Shown here: positions 28,506-37,828 of the stretch, in pieces
How positions within the stretch are numbered: position 1 is the stretch's first letter
Layout: each line of letters starts with the position of its first letter
DNA from: Kibdelosporangium aridum
Lineage (GTDB): Bacteria; Actinomycetota; Actinomycetes; Mycobacteriales; Pseudonocardiaceae
Reading direction: 5' to 3'
Assembly (NCBI RefSeq): GCF_900176515.1
Contig: NZ_FWXV01000002.1
Span: forward strand, 558,001 to 622,000
Length of the DNA: 64,000 bases
Program-made: the position numbers and the translations under genes
The notes under the pieces: model-generated
What the model was told of the DNA's origin: nothing
The model's database searches: none
Seen by the model: the letters and a program-made list of their open reading frames with translations, nothing else

Positions 28506-28811
28506 ATGCTGGACCTGATCGCCGTGATCATCGTCATCGTGGCCCTGGTGGCCACCCTCGCCCACGTCGGGTACTTGGCGCTGCTGAACTCGGCGGCGAA
28601 CAAGCGGGCGGGTGGCGGGCCGATCGCCCAATACGTCCGTTCCCGGTGGCCGGTCGCCGGTGTGACGACGGCCGGAGCTCTGCTCGGGCTGTTGCTCACC
28701 GGTGGTAGCGGCTTCGTCGACATCCTCGCGATCCTGATCGGCGGCGGCTCCGGCGCCGTGGCCGTGAAGTCCCTGGAGTCGACCCAGAAGAAGTACAAAA
28801 CCGACTCATAA
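28506..28811 (+). CDS. Small two-helix membrane protein
   Basis: 101 residues. The first hydrophobic helix is at the N-terminus ([20 protein letters not shown]), then a basic cytoplasmic loop (NKRAGGG, VRSRWP) and two short hydrophobic segments ([30 protein letters not shown]), with a charged tail. ATG 28506 is preceded by GGAAG. A membrane protein of unknown function transcribed downstream of chorismate mutase, with a terminator between them. Confidence 0.65.
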   Translation: MLDLIAVIIVIVALVATLAHVGYLALLNSAANKRAGGGPIAQYVRSRWPVAGVTTAGALLGLLLTGGSGFVDILAILIGGGSGAVAVKSLESTQKKYKTDS

Positions 28812-29055
28812 ACCCGGCTTGTCAAGAAGCTTCACCCGGTCGTGTGGCAACGAATGTTGGGCCCTACCAGCGTTTCTACGCGCGGAGCGTCAGGCATACC
28901 CTGGCGTAGGTGAGCACTGACGGGCCCTTCGAACCGGACCGCGCGCGACCCGCGCGGCCCGTTGTTTCGAGGACCCTTCTTAGCGCTCGTGTGGTCGCCA
29001 TGCCGTGATCATGAGTAGTCGCGTCATGACCGGCAGTGAGAAGGGTCACATCTAC

Positions 29056-29940
29056 ATGACCAGCGGGGAGCATCAACCAGAACAGGGCCGCCACCGGCAT
29101 TCGCATGGCACGTGGACGCCGGAAGTCAGCCACGCGCATCCACCCGCCCATGCCCGCCCTGACCCCGTTCCGCCGCCGACCGCGGCCGAGACGACCGTTC
29201 CCGGCCTGCGCAAGTTCGACCTCGGCACCATCCCCGCCTCCGTCACCCCGCCGAAGAGCTGGCGAAAAGCCGCGTGGTTCGCCATCGGCGCCTCGCTCGC
29301 GGTGGTCTTCGGTCTCGCGTTCGCGGCCGCCGCGCTGGTCGGCAGGCCCAAGAACACCGAGACCATCGACGCCCTGCCCGGTGTCCCGAGCGCGCCGATG
29401 TACCTGGACGCCTCCGACGCGCCACAGATCGCCACTCAAAGGCCAACCACCAGCCGCAGCGTGGAGAGATCCACGGTCGTGCCGGGGCACAGCCAGTCCA
29501 TCCGTGGCACGGCGGGCGCGCCGGCCACCAGCAGCAGCGGCGTGCGGCCCAGCGCCCCGCAGACGTCCAGCTCCGTGGCTCCGCCGCCGTACACCCCGCC
29601 GGTCAGGGAGACCACGCCGAAACGGGCGCTGGCGACCAACGACCCGAAGCAGATCGGCGACCGGACCGAGGCGTTCTACAACCAGATCACCAGCAACCCG
29701 GGCACGGCGTTCCAGATGACCACCGGCGAGATGCGTGGCCAGGGTGAGCAGGCGTTCCGCGAGCGCTACGCCGACATCAAGCGGATCGAGGTGCGGCGGA
29801 TCAGCATCGACCCGAACCAGGGCACGACGGTCAGTGAGGTGAAGGTCACCAAGGCGGACGGGACCACGTTCACCGAGCGCAGGAGGCTGAAATTCACCTC
29901 TGGCCGGGATCCGAAAATAAGTTCTGAGATTACCCATTAA
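29056..29940 (+). CDS. Membrane-anchored extracytoplasmic protein, sensor-domain-like
   Basis: About 294 residues. A His/Pro-rich cytoplasmic N-terminus (about 70 residues) precedes one helix (AAWFAIGASLAVVFGLAFAAAALV), a Thr/Ser/Pro-rich linker and a C-terminal globular domain of about 100 residues (from about DPKQIGDRTEAFYNQITSNP to the end). That domain resembles in pattern the C-terminal domain of the kinase at 32648-34306. Its sequence (TGEMRGQGEQAFRERYADI, then SEVKVTKADGTTFTERRRL) has an NTF2-like look. ATG 29056 is chosen, but 29026 and 29005 are also in frame. Function is inferred only as a partner of the neighbouring kinases. Confidence 0.6.
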   Translation: MTSGEHQPEQGRHRHSHGTWTPEVSHAHPPAHARPDPVPPPTAAETTVPGLRKFDLGTIPASVTPPKSWRKAAWFAIGASLAVVFGLAFAAAALVGRPKNTETIDALPGVPSAPMYLDASDAPQIATQRPTTSRSVERSTVVPGHSQSIRGTAGAPATSSSGVRPSAPQTSSSVAPPPYTPPVRETTPKRALATNDPKQIGDRTEAFYNQITSNPGTAFQMTTGEMRGQGEQAFRERYADIKRIEVRRISIDPNQGTTVSEVKVTKADGTTFTERRRLKFTSGRDPKISSEITH

Positions 29941-30101
29941 GTCCTGGGCCGAACGGGCCGATACCGACAGTGCCGGCGGTAACCGCTGGCCCAGTCGAGG
30001 TACAGACAGCGCCGCTGAGAACCCCGAACGGGTGAAACCTGATGTGGCCCTCCGTGACTCGACACCCGAGTAGCAGTGACACACACGCAAGGAAGTAACC
30101 A

Positions 30102-30965
30102 GTGGAGCGTCCGACGTCTGGTCGCCGGCACATCAGAGCCGGGTCGATCACCGTTGCGGAGCTGATCAAGAACCGGCCGACCCCGGTTCACCTGCCGCCC
30201 CGCGACGAGGCCGTCACCGAGGTGATGCCAGCAGGCATCGACACGGAGCCGATGCCGCCGGTCACCAAGGCGCAGCAGCCACAACCGTCGCCCGCTCCCA
30301 GTTCCCATCACCGCCGTCAGCCCGCCCGCAGCGGGCAGCTGGCCAAACTCGCCGGTCTCGGCGTGGCCACCGCGGTGCTGTGCGCGTCCATCGCCGCCGC
30401 CTCGATCATCAACACCAGGCGGCAGTCCGAGCCGGGCGTCGTCGACCGGCCCGTGGCCGAGATGACCAACGAGCAGGCGATGCTGCCCAACATGTTCACG
30501 CTGACCGCGGGCAACGCGCCGAGGATCACCACGGAGATGCCGGTGCCCAACAAGGGCAGCGCCTCCACGAGCGTGGAGAACCCCGGCGGCCGCCGTCCGG
30601 TCGACGGCAAGAAGCTCTCGAGCCCCACCTCACCGCCCGCCGCGGCCGCCAACACCGCGCCGACCGACATCGAGCTGGTCCGGGAGTACTACAAGCTGCT
30701 GGCGAGCCAGCCGCAGCAGGCAGTCAGCCTGCTGGACGGGCTGCTGCGGCAGACCGATCTGTCCCACTTCCTGAACTCTTGGTCGCAAGCTCGCAACATT
30801 CGAGTCGTGGATGTGCAGCCGCGTGGTGACGGAGCGTTGCTGGCCGTCGTCGAGATGGTGCTGCCCGATGGCGACACCGCCCGGGTACAACAGCTGCTCA
30901 GGGTCACTGACAGCCAGCCGAAGCGGATCACCGGCGCCGAGATCGTCTCAGCCCAACGGAGCTGA
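30102..30965 (+). CDS. Membrane-anchored extracytoplasmic protein, sensor-domain-like
   Basis: 287 residues starting at GTG 30102, with AAGGA about 10 bases upstream. A cytoplasmic N-terminus of about 85 residues precedes one membrane helix (LAGLGVATAVLCASIAAASII), a Ser/Pro-rich linker and a C-terminal domain of about 100 residues (DIELVREYYKLLASQPQQA on to QPKRITGAEIVSA). The layout is the same as in the preceding gene and at the end of the kinase at 32648. It has its own 160-base upstream region. Probably part of a kinase-associated sensing group. Confidence 0.6.
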   Translation: MERPTSGRRHIRAGSITVAELIKNRPTPVHLPPRDEAVTEVMPAGIDTEPMPPVTKAQQPQPSPAPSSHHRRQPARSGQLAKLAGLGVATAVLCASIAAASIINTRRQSEPGVVDRPVAEMTNEQAMLPNMFTLTAGNAPRITTEMPVPNKGSASTSVENPGGRRPVDGKKLSSPTSPPAAAANTAPTDIELVREYYKLLASQPQQAVSLLDGLLRQTDLSHFLNSWSQARNIRVVDVQPRGDGALLAVVEMVLPDGDTARVQQLLRVTDSQPKRITGAEIVSAQRS

Positions 30966-31247
30966 CTCTGCCGAAGTGTTACACCCGTTTGGGACGCTTG
31001 AAGCACCTCGCGTCACCAATGTGACCCCCGATCGGGCTAAGCTGGGCACGCCCCGAGGAGTGGGCCGGTGTGTGGCGTTGGTCTCATTCTCCGCGCCGGG
31101 CAGTCCGACACGCCGGTGGCATTCGTATCCAGGTAACGGTCTTGTGGTCGTGCGCGAAGAGTGAGCGCATAGCCTGGAGGCGGTCCTTGGGGTTGTCCGC
31201 CTGACAGAGAAGATCGCCGGCGAGCAGTTCGCGGGCAAGGAGGTGTC

Positions 31248-32564
31248 GTGAGCGACGAAGGCCGACTGGTAGCCGGTCGCTACCGGCTCGTGCATCGCAT
31301 CGGCACCGGCGCCATGGGCGTCGTCTGGCAGGCGCGGGACGAACGGCTCAACAGAGTCGTCGCCGTCAAGCAGGTCCTGCTGCAGACCGGCCTGTCGCAG
31401 GACGAGATCAACGAGGCACTCGAACGCGTGCAGCGTGAGGGCCGGATCGCCGCGAAACTGCACCACCCGAACGCTGTGACGGTCTTCGACGTCGTCGACG
31501 AGGACGACGCGCCATGGCTGGTCATGGAGTACGTCCCGAGCCAGAGCCTGGCCGCGGCGATGAAGGAGCGCGGTGCGCTGCCGCCGCTCGAGGTCGCCGC
31601 GATCGGCGCGCAGATCGCGGCCGCGCTGGCCGCCGCGCACGCCGCGGGCATCGTGCACCGGGACATCAAGCCGGGCAACATCCTGCTGGCCGACAACGGC
31701 TCGGTGAAGATCACCGACTTCGGCATCTCCCGGGCCAGCGACGACGTCACCGTGACCAAGACCGGCCTGATCGCCGGAACTCCCGCCTATCTGGCGCCTG
31801 AGGTGGCGTACGGCAAGGACCCGACACCACCCACCGATGTCTTCTCCCTCGGCTCCACGCTGTACGCGGCGGTCGAAGGCGAGCCGCCGTTCGGCCTGAG
31901 CGAGAACACGCTCGGCCTGCTGCACGCCGTGGCCGCGGGCAAGATCAACCCGCCGCAGCAGGCAGGCCCGCTGACGCCGGTGCTGATCGCGCTGCTGGCT
32001 ACGGAGGCCGAGGACCGCCCGACCGCCGCGTACGCCAGGGACATGCTGGCCGCGGTCGCTCGCGGTGACCACCCGGACGTGCCGGAGACACGGACAGTGT
32101 TCGCCGGTCCATCCACCGACCCGCGCACCAGGGCCGTCGCCCCGCCGAGCGCACGCTCGCGCACGGGCGTCCGTCCGGCTGCGCCACCGCCACCGCAGAA
32201 GCAGTCCAAGCGGCCGTACATCCTGGCCGGTGTGATGGCCGCGCTGGTTCTGGCGCTGGGTGGCTGGCTGATCGCGGCGAGCGCGAACGAGCAAAAGCAG
32301 GATCCGTCGCCGTCGAACGTGAACAGCTCGCAGACCACGACCAGCTCGGTGCCGACCTTCACCTTCACGGAGACGACCACCGAGTCGAGCACGTCGTCGT
32401 CGCAGCGACAGACCCCGAGGTCGACACCGAAATCGACCGAGCCGCCGAAGACCACATCCAGCTCGTCGCCGCCCCCGACGACAACCAGTTCCAAGCCACC
32501 GTCTTCGTCGAGCTCCTCGTCGAAGCCGTCGGGACCGCCGGCGTCAAGCTCGAATACTCCGTAA
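31248..32564 (+). CDS. Membrane Ser/Thr protein kinase (PknB-like), Ser/Thr-rich tail
   Basis: 438 residues. The kinase domain (about 12-265) has the glycine loop GTGAMGVV (19-26), Lys41, HRD at 137-139, DFG at 157-159 and a GTPAYLAPE activation segment. One helix (about 323-345) is followed by an outside tail of Ser, Thr, Pro and Lys without a folded domain. GTG 31248 is preceded by AAGGAGG. It differs from the next kinase by lacking the extracellular globular domain. The two neighbouring membrane proteins carry comparable domains, so sensing may be supplied in trans (inference). Confidence 0.93.
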   Translation: MSDEGRLVAGRYRLVHRIGTGAMGVVWQARDERLNRVVAVKQVLLQTGLSQDEINEALERVQREGRIAAKLHHPNAVTVFDVVDEDDAPWLVMEYVPSQSLAAAMKERGALPPLEVAAIGAQIAAALAAAHAAGIVHRDIKPGNILLADNGSVKITDFGISRASDDVTVTKTGLIAGTPAYLAPEVAYGKDPTPPTDVFSLGSTLYAAVEGEPPFGLSENTLGLLHAVAAGKINPPQQAGPLTPVLIALLATEAEDRPTAAYARDMLAAVARGDHPDVPETRTVFAGPSTDPRTRAVAPPSARSRTGVRPAAPPPPQKQSKRPYILAGVMAALVLALGGWLIAASANEQKQDPSPSNVNSSQTTTSSVPTFTFTETTTESSTSSSQRQTPRSTPKSTEPPKTTSSSSPPPTTTSSKPPSSSSSSSKPSGPPASSSNTP

Positions 32565-32647
32565 ACCAAAGCAACCTCCGCGCGCGCCCAAACGACACAT
32601 AAGTAGAGTCCTTGGTCGCAGACATCCAGCCGTACGGGAGTTAGGCG

Positions 32648-34306
32648 TTGCCCTCCGACGAAGACCGCCTGGTGGCGGGTCGATACCGACTGGGACAGCG
32701 CATCGGCAGCGGCGCCATGGGCGTCGTTTGGCAAGCGCACGACGAGCGGTTGCACCGCACAGTCGCGGTCAAGCAGTTGTTGACGCAGCCCGGCCTGAGC
32801 GCCGCGCAGGCCGAGGAAGGCCGGCTCCGCTCCATGCGGGAAGGCCGGATCGCGGCCAGGCTGCAGCACCCGAACGCGATCACGGTCTACGACGTGGTCG
32901 AGGACGACGGCCAGCCGTGGCTGGTGATGGAGTACCTGCCGTCCCGCAGCCTCGCGGCCGAGCTGGATGACAGGGGCACGATTCCACCGCAGGAAGCGGC
33001 CAGGATCGGCGCCGAGGTGGCCTCCGGTCTGGTGGCCGCGCACGCGGCCGGGATCGTGCACCGCGACATCAAGCCGGCGAACGTGCTGCTCGGCGGCGAC
33101 GGCTCGGTCAAGATCACCGACTTCGGCATTTCGCGCGCGGTCGGCGACGTGACCGTGACGGCGACCGGGATGCTCGCCGGGACGCCCGCGTACCTCGCTC
33201 CCGAGGTCGCCAAGGGGATGGAGCCCACGCCCGCTTCGGACGTGTTCTCCCTCGGCTCGACGCTGTACATCTGCGTCGAGGGACATTCCCCGTTCGGCCT
33301 GAGCGAGAACACGCTCGCGCTGCTGCACGCGGTCGCCGCGGGCAAGATCAGCCCGCCTCGGCAGGCGGGCCCGCTGACCGCGCTGCTGATGCGCCTGTTG
33401 CGGACCGAGCCGGAGGAGCGGCCGACCATGGCCGCCGCCAAGGAGGCGCTGACCGCGATCTCGGCGGGCCGCCCGGTGCCGCCTGGACTGCTCAGCGGCA
33501 ACTACGACGGCCCGACCGTCGCCCAGCGAATTCAGGCGCCTCCACCGCCTCCCCCGGTGCCGCAACCCTCGGGCCACCCGGCCACACGCATCGACGCCAA
33601 CCCGCTCGCTGAGCCGCGTCGTACGCCGCCCGGTGGTTTCCAGCAAATGGGTCCGCCGCCTCCCGGCACGCCGCCGCGTGGCAACCAGCCGCCGATCGGG
33701 CCGCAGCCAAGACGCGAGCCGACGCCTGCGGAGCCAAGACCCCGCAGGGACGTCCGCAAGATCGTGCTGACGGTCCTCGCGATCATCGGCGCGGCCGCTG
33801 TAGGCGTCCTGGTCGCCAGCATGTTCACCAACTCGAAGCCGACGAACGCGCAGCAGAACCCGTCGACCCTGGCTCCGCTGCCACCGGTCACGGTCACCCA
33901 GACCGGACCGCCGGCCGTCAAGCGGTCCACCACGCCACCGCCGTCCTCCACGCCTTCCTCGACTGCGTCGAGCACCGACGAGCAAGACGGCGCGAGCCTG
34001 GAAGACGCGGCGAACTTCGTCGAGAGCTACTACGACCTGCTGCCGGAGAACCCCGATGCGGGGTGGGCGTTGCTCACCCCGAAGGCGCAGGGCCTGTCCA
34101 ACGGCAGGGACGGCTATTTCAACTTCTACGGCGAGATGCAGGACGTCCGGATCACCGACACGAGCCAGGACGACAAGGGAAACGTCCGCGGTACCGTGCG
34201 GTTCAAGAAGAAAGACGGCTCGGAGAGCCGCGAGTCCTACTCGTTCGTCGTGGTCGTCCAGAACGGCAAGCTGATGATCGACAGCTTCAAGTCAGGTGCG
34301 GCCTGA
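32648..34306 (+). CDS. Membrane Ser/Thr protein kinase (PknB-like) with extracellular domain
   Basis: 552 residues, paralogous to the kinase just upstream (shared FGLSENTL, LLHAVAAGKI and GPLTxxL text). Gly loop GSGAMGVV, Lys42, HRD 138-140, DFG 158-160. A Pro-rich cytoplasmic linker precedes one helix (IVLTVLAIIGAAAVGVLVASM) and a Ser/Thr/Pro stalk. The C-terminal domain of about 100 residues runs from about LEDAANFVESYYDLLPENP and contains NGRDGYFNFYGEMQDVRI. The start is TTG 32648, with CGGGAG 7 bases upstream; no ATG or GTG fits. The stop directly abuts the convergent LysR stop. Confidence 0.93.
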   Translation: MPSDEDRLVAGRYRLGQRIGSGAMGVVWQAHDERLHRTVAVKQLLTQPGLSAAQAEEGRLRSMREGRIAARLQHPNAITVYDVVEDDGQPWLVMEYLPSRSLAAELDDRGTIPPQEAARIGAEVASGLVAAHAAGIVHRDIKPANVLLGGDGSVKITDFGISRAVGDVTVTATGMLAGTPAYLAPEVAKGMEPTPASDVFSLGSTLYICVEGHSPFGLSENTLALLHAVAAGKISPPRQAGPLTALLMRLLRTEPEERPTMAAAKEALTAISAGRPVPPGLLSGNYDGPTVAQRIQAPPPPPPVPQPSGHPATRIDANPLAEPRRTPPGGFQQMGPPPPGTPPRGNQPPIGPQPRREPTPAEPRPRRDVRKIVLTVLAIIGAAAVGVLVASMFTNSKPTNAQQNPSTLAPLPPVTVTQTGPPAVKRSTTPPPSSTPSSTASSTDEQDGASLEDAANFVESYYDLLPENPDAGWALLTPKAQGLSNGRDGYFNFYGEMQDVRITDTSQDDKGNVRGTVRFKKKDGSESRESYSFVVVVQNGKLMIDSFKSGAA

Positions 34307-35212
34307 TCAGCTCGTGATCCGAGCAGCCACTTCGTGCAAGGCCGTGAGAAACGCTTGTACCGCAGGATTTTCCGCGCTTGACTCGCGGATCGCGGCGTAG
34401 ATCTCCCTGATCGGCTCCGGCCTGCGGACCCGCTTGGCGACCACCCCGAAGTGCGTGGTGTCCAGCCCCAGCTTGGGAATCAACGCGACGCCGAGGCCTG
34501 CGGCCACAAATCCTTGTGAAGACGCGTAATCCTCCGACTCCACGGCGATGTTCGGGGTGAAACCCGCTGCGGCGCAAGCGTTCAGCATCAGGTCCGAGCA
34601 CGGGCCCGGCACCATGTCCGTGCTGACCCAGGGTTCTTCCGCCAAGTCCGCCAGATCCACGAACCGCTTGTTCGCCAGGCGGTGGCCGCGCGGCAACACG
34701 GCCCGCAACGGGTCGTGCATCAGGTGGATCAGCTGAACTCCGCGGCGGGGCGGGTTCATCCGGGGGAAGACAACGATCGCCACGTCCGCCCGGCCCTCCT
34801 CGACCTCGGGCAGCGGGTCTTCCGGATCGATCAGCTTCAGGTCGATCTGCACGCCGGGATGGTGTTTCTTCAGCTGTGCCATGGCAGGCGGGACGAGCGC
34901 GACGCCTGCCGTGGAGAAGTACCTGATCGACAGCTGCCCGGTCTTGCCTTCCTTGAGGTCACGCAGCGCGCTTTCGGCGTCGGACAGGTTCTTGCTGATG
35001 ATCGCCGCGTGCTCGGTCAGCAGACGTCCCGCCGCGGTCGCGCGGACGCCGCGCCCGACCCGCTCCAGCAGGGCCACACCGGCTTCCTTCTCCAGCACGG
35101 CCAGCTGCTGGCTGATCGCGGACGGCGTGTAACCGAGGTTCCCGGCCGCCGAGGTGACGGATCCGCTGGTCACGACCGCCCTGAGCAGCTGCATCCTGCG
35201 TACGTCGAGCAT
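34307..35212 (-). CDS. LysR-family transcriptional regulator
   Basis: 301 residues. The N-terminal winged helix (about 3-62) contains SGSVTSAAGNLGYTPSAISQQL, and is followed by a two-lobed effector domain (about 90-295; LSIRYFSTAGVALVPPAM, GLGVALIPKLGL). It is divergent from the EamA permease, with 105 bases between holding a clear palindrome (35283-35307), so it probably controls that exporter in response to its substrate. ATG 35212 is the family start. Confidence 0.9.
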   Translation of the reverse strand: MLDVRRMQLLRAVVTSGSVTSAAGNLGYTPSAISQQLAVLEKEAGVALLERVGRGVRATAAGRLLTEHAAIISKNLSDAESALRDLKEGKTGQLSIRYFSTAGVALVPPAMAQLKKHHPGVQIDLKLIDPEDPLPEVEEGRADVAIVVFPRMNPPRRGVQLIHLMHDPLRAVLPRGHRLANKRFVDLADLAEEPWVSTDMVPGPCSDLMLNACAAAGFTPNIAVESEDYASSQGFVAAGLGVALIPKLGLDTTHFGVVAKRVRRPEPIREIYAAIRESSAENPAVQAFLTALHEVAARITS

Positions 35213-35282
35213 GCCACCACCATACAGCTTTGCTTAACGGTCGATGCACTTATATTCACTTGTTCTAGCTAGTTAGCGGATG

Positions 35283-35307
35283 CATCGTTGGTCTCGAGTC
35301 AACGATG
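35283..35307. promoter_or_regulatory. Palindrome upstream of the EamA permease gene
   Basis: CATCGTTG-N9-CAACGATG: perfect 8-base arms, with CTCGAG at the centre, ending 10 bases before GTG 35318. A candidate binding site of the divergent LysR regulator. Confidence 0.6.
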
Positions 35308-35317
35308 GGAGTTCGCG

Positions 35318-36277
35318 GTGGGCAGCAAGGGCACGCTGGTGCGGATGGGTCTTTTGGCTCTGTTGTGGGGATCCAGCTTCCTCTGGATCAAGTTCGCGCT
35401 GCAGTCCATGTCTCCGGGGCAGATCGCGATCGGCCGGATCCTGCTCGGCGCCGCCGTGCTCGTCGTGCTGTGCTACTCAGGCAGACAGCGGCTGCCGAAG
35501 GACCCCAAAATCTGGGCTCACCTGGCGTTTGCCGCGTTCTTCGGCAACGCGCTGCCGTTCTTCCTCTTCGGTTTCGGTGAGCAGACGGTCGATTCCGGCA
35601 TCGCCGGTGTGCTCAACGCCACAACACCGTTGTGGGCCTTGTTGATCGGCGTGCTGCTCCGGCAGGAACGCAAGCTTTTCTCGCTGCGCATGCTCGGCAT
35701 GGTCGTCGGTTTCGGCGGCACGCTGTTGATCTTCGCGCCGTGGCAGGCAGGCGGGCTGACCAGCTGGGGCGCCCTCGCGATCCTCGGTGCCGCCGCGAGC
35801 TACGCCGTCAGCTACACGTACATCGGTCTCAAGCTGTCCGGGAAGGGCACGGCGCCGATCGCTTTGTCGGCCGCGCAGCTGGTCACCGCGGCCGGGCTGA
35901 GCACGTTGCTGCTGCCGATCGACGGCTTCGAGCCGATCACCTGGCACCCGCTTGGCGTGGTCGCCGTGGTGATCCTCGGCGTCTTCGGTACCGGGTTCGC
36001 GTTCGCCCTGAACTACCGGCTGATCGCGGACGAGGGCGCGGTCGCGGCGACTGCCGTCGGCTATCTGCTGCCCGTGGTTTCCGTGCTGCTGGGCGCGATC
36101 GTGCTTGGCGAGCCGGTGACCTTGCGAGTGGTGGCCGGCATGGTCGTGGTCCTCCTGGGGGTGGGCATGACCCGTTGGCAACCCAAAGCCGCGGCCAAGC
36201 CGGAACTCGTGGTTCCCGCTGTGGCCGCGGCCCCAGTCGGATCAGCGGTTGCGACGGCGGACCGAGCTGCCGAGTAG
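35318..36277 (+). CDS. EamA/DMT-family permease
   Basis: 319 residues with ten hydrophobic helices in two EamA halves. It opens MGLLALLWGSSFLWIKFAL, has NATTPLWALLIGVLL in the first half and NYRLIADEGAVAATAVGYLLPV in the second. Members export amino acids, nucleosides or other metabolites. GTG 35318 has GGGAG about 6 bases upstream, and the family start (LLWGSSFLWIK) follows. The last 36 bases overlap the convergent small membrane gene. Likely regulated by the divergent LysR protein. Confidence 0.9.
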   Translation: MGSKGTLVRMGLLALLWGSSFLWIKFALQSMSPGQIAIGRILLGAAVLVVLCYSGRQRLPKDPKIWAHLAFAAFFGNALPFFLFGFGEQTVDSGIAGVLNATTPLWALLIGVLLRQERKLFSLRMLGMVVGFGGTLLIFAPWQAGGLTSWGALAILGAAASYAVSYTYIGLKLSGKGTAPIALSAAQLVTAAGLSTLLLPIDGFEPITWHPLGVVAVVILGVFGTGFAFALNYRLIADEGAVAATAVGYLLPVVSVLLGAIVLGEPVTLRVVAGMVVVLLGVGMTRWQPKAAAKPELVVPAVAAAPVGSAVATADRAAE

Positions 36278-36451
36278 CAGCAGGCCCACCAGGACCGCGC
36301 CGCCGGCGAGCAGCCAGCGCGCGTCGAAGGACGGCAACCAGGTCTGGCCGTCGGTCAGCACGTAGGCCGAGAGCACCAGCGTCGCGATTCCGGCGAAGAG
36401 GGTCAGCAGGTCGACGCGCTTGCGTTCGGTCTTCTCCGTGTCGTCAGCCAC
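36242..36451 (-). CDS. Small two-helix membrane protein next to LiaF/PspC gene
   Basis: 69 residues with a charged N-terminus (ADDTEKTERKRVD), two helices (LLTLFAGIATLVLSAYVL; WLLAGGAVLVGLLLLG) and a basic end (RRRNR). It overlaps the upstream LiaF-like gene by 8 bases, so it is translated with it and probably belongs to the same envelope-stress unit. Its own role is unknown. The 3' end overlaps the permease gene by 36 bases on the other strand. Confidence 0.72.
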   Translation of the reverse strand: MADDTEKTERKRVDLLTLFAGIATLVLSAYVLTDGQTWLPSFDARWLLAGGAVLVGLLLLGSSVRRRNR

Positions 36452-37718
36452 GGCGCACCTCCACGGTCCCGGAGTTCACCCGGGCGTCCAAGTAGATCTT
36501 GAGGCCGCCGGCACCGTCGGTGCCGTTGTCGACCGTATTGACATGCGCGTCGGTCTTGTTCTGTTCCACGCCAAGGCAATCGACTGATCCGAGCCCGGCG
36601 TCGCAGGTGACGTCCACGTCCGCGTTCGCGGGGACGAGCACCGACACGTTGCCCAGTCCCGCGTAGAGCGAGGTGTGGACTTCGCCGGTGTTCGGCAGCG
36701 CGGTCAGGTCCAATTCGACGGTGCCGCCACCGACGCTGTAGTTGGGTGCGACCATCGCCACCGACGTCGGCCGGGACGTGATGGTGCCCCAGTCCTGGCC
36801 CGAGTCGTACGGAACGGGTCCGCTGGTCGCGGTCGTGAAGACGAAACCGGCCAGTGCCAACGGGACCGCGAGACCGATGAGGCCACGACCACCGCCCATC
36901 AGCGAGCCACCGACCATGCCGAGGCCCACGATGGCCAGCACGATGCCGATGATGTGCCCCGGTGTCAGCCAGGAGACGTGCGGCGCGACCAGTGCACACG
37001 CACCACCGACGGCAAGCGCGGCACCGAGCGTGATCCCGCCGATCGCGGACCGCCTGCGCCTCGGAGCGGGCGGTTGCGGCTCAGGCTGAGCCGGCGCCGG
37101 GTCCGGCAGGTCCCAGGCGAACGGCGCGGCACCGAGCGGGTCCCACGCGGGCGGGCCGGTCCGCTCGTCTGGTTGCGGCGGTACGGGCTGCTGGCTGGTT
37201 TGCGCGTTCATGTCCGTCCCCAGCGGCATCGTCGGCTGCGTGACCAGCGGCGGTGGCGGCGGAGTCCGCGGCGCGAGCGATCCACGGCCGCGGTGCAGCA
37301 GGAACAGTCCCGTCAGCAGCAAGGCGAGGCCGACGATCCCCGCACCACCCTCACCGTTGAAAGTCCAGATCGAGGCACCGAACAGCACCGCGCACAGGAA
37401 CAACGTGAAGAACCACCCGGTACTGCTGCGGCCACGGCCGACCAGCGCGGGCAGCGGTGCTTCCTGGTCGCGCTCGTCCGGGAAGAACAGCCAGCCGGCG
37501 ATGTAGATCATCAGGCCGGCGCCGCCGAAGATGGCCGAGACCACCAGCAGGACCCGGACCAGGACCGGGTCGATCTGGTAACGGTTGGCGATGGCCGCCG
37601 CGACGCCCGCTATCTTCCGGCCACGCCTCGGCCGCCTCGGCCGGTTCGTCCAGAAGTCCTTCAGCGTGTCCTCCGCCCCGGCCAACGGATGGTCCTGCTG
37701 TCGCTGCGTTCCACTCAC
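36444..37718 (-). CDS. PspC/LiaF-like membrane regulator (EsrI-type)
   Basis: 424 residues. The N-terminal PspC domain (about 20-85) contains GRKIAGVAAAIANRYQIDPVLVRVLLVV, and is followed by several hydrophobic helices with Pro-rich linkers. The C-terminal beta-rich LiaF/DUF2154-like domain (about 320-424; GTVELDLTALPNT, VHTSLYAGLGNVSVLVPANADV) ends the protein. In Corynebacterium EsrI and Bacillus LiaF, such proteins hold the partner histidine kinase inactive until envelope stress. GTG 37718 precedes the PspC domain; no clear ribosome site is present. It is divergent from the kinase/regulator pair. Confidence 0.85.
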   Translation of the reverse strand: MSGTQRQQDHPLAGAEDTLKDFWTNRPRRPRRGRKIAGVAAAIANRYQIDPVLVRVLLVVSAIFGGAGLMIYIAGWLFFPDERDQEAPLPALVGRGRSSTGWFFTLFLCAVLFGASIWTFNGEGGAGIVGLALLLTGLFLLHRGRGSLAPRTPPPPPLVTQPTMPLGTDMNAQTSQQPVPPQPDERTGPPAWDPLGAAPFAWDLPDPAPAQPEPQPPAPRRRRSAIGGITLGAALAVGGACALVAPHVSWLTPGHIIGIVLAIVGLGMVGGSLMGGGRGLIGLAVPLALAGFVFTTATSGPVPYDSGQDWGTITSRPTSVAMVAPNYSVGGGTVELDLTALPNTGEVHTSLYAGLGNVSVLVPANADVDVTCDAGLGSVDCLGVEQNKTDAHVNTVDNGTDGAGGLKIYLDARVNSGTVEVRRG

Positions 37719-37751
37719 AGTGACAAGGATGAGCCGCCACCGGGGCTTACA

Positions 37752-37796
37752 CATCAGGGACCGCCCCTGAGCTTGTCCCCGGGTCCTTCCCTGATG
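37752..37796. promoter_or_regulatory. Inverted repeat in the divergent envelope-stress promoter
   Basis: CATCAGGGA (37752-37760) and its exact complement TCCCTGATG (37788-37796) flank a GC-rich centre, in the 110 bases between the LiaF-like gene and the kinase. A candidate site for the LuxR-type response regulator at 39082-39765, giving autoregulation. Confidence 0.55.
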
Positions 37797-37828
37797 ACCC
37801 GTTTGCGCGCGCGTGTGACCATTCTTGT

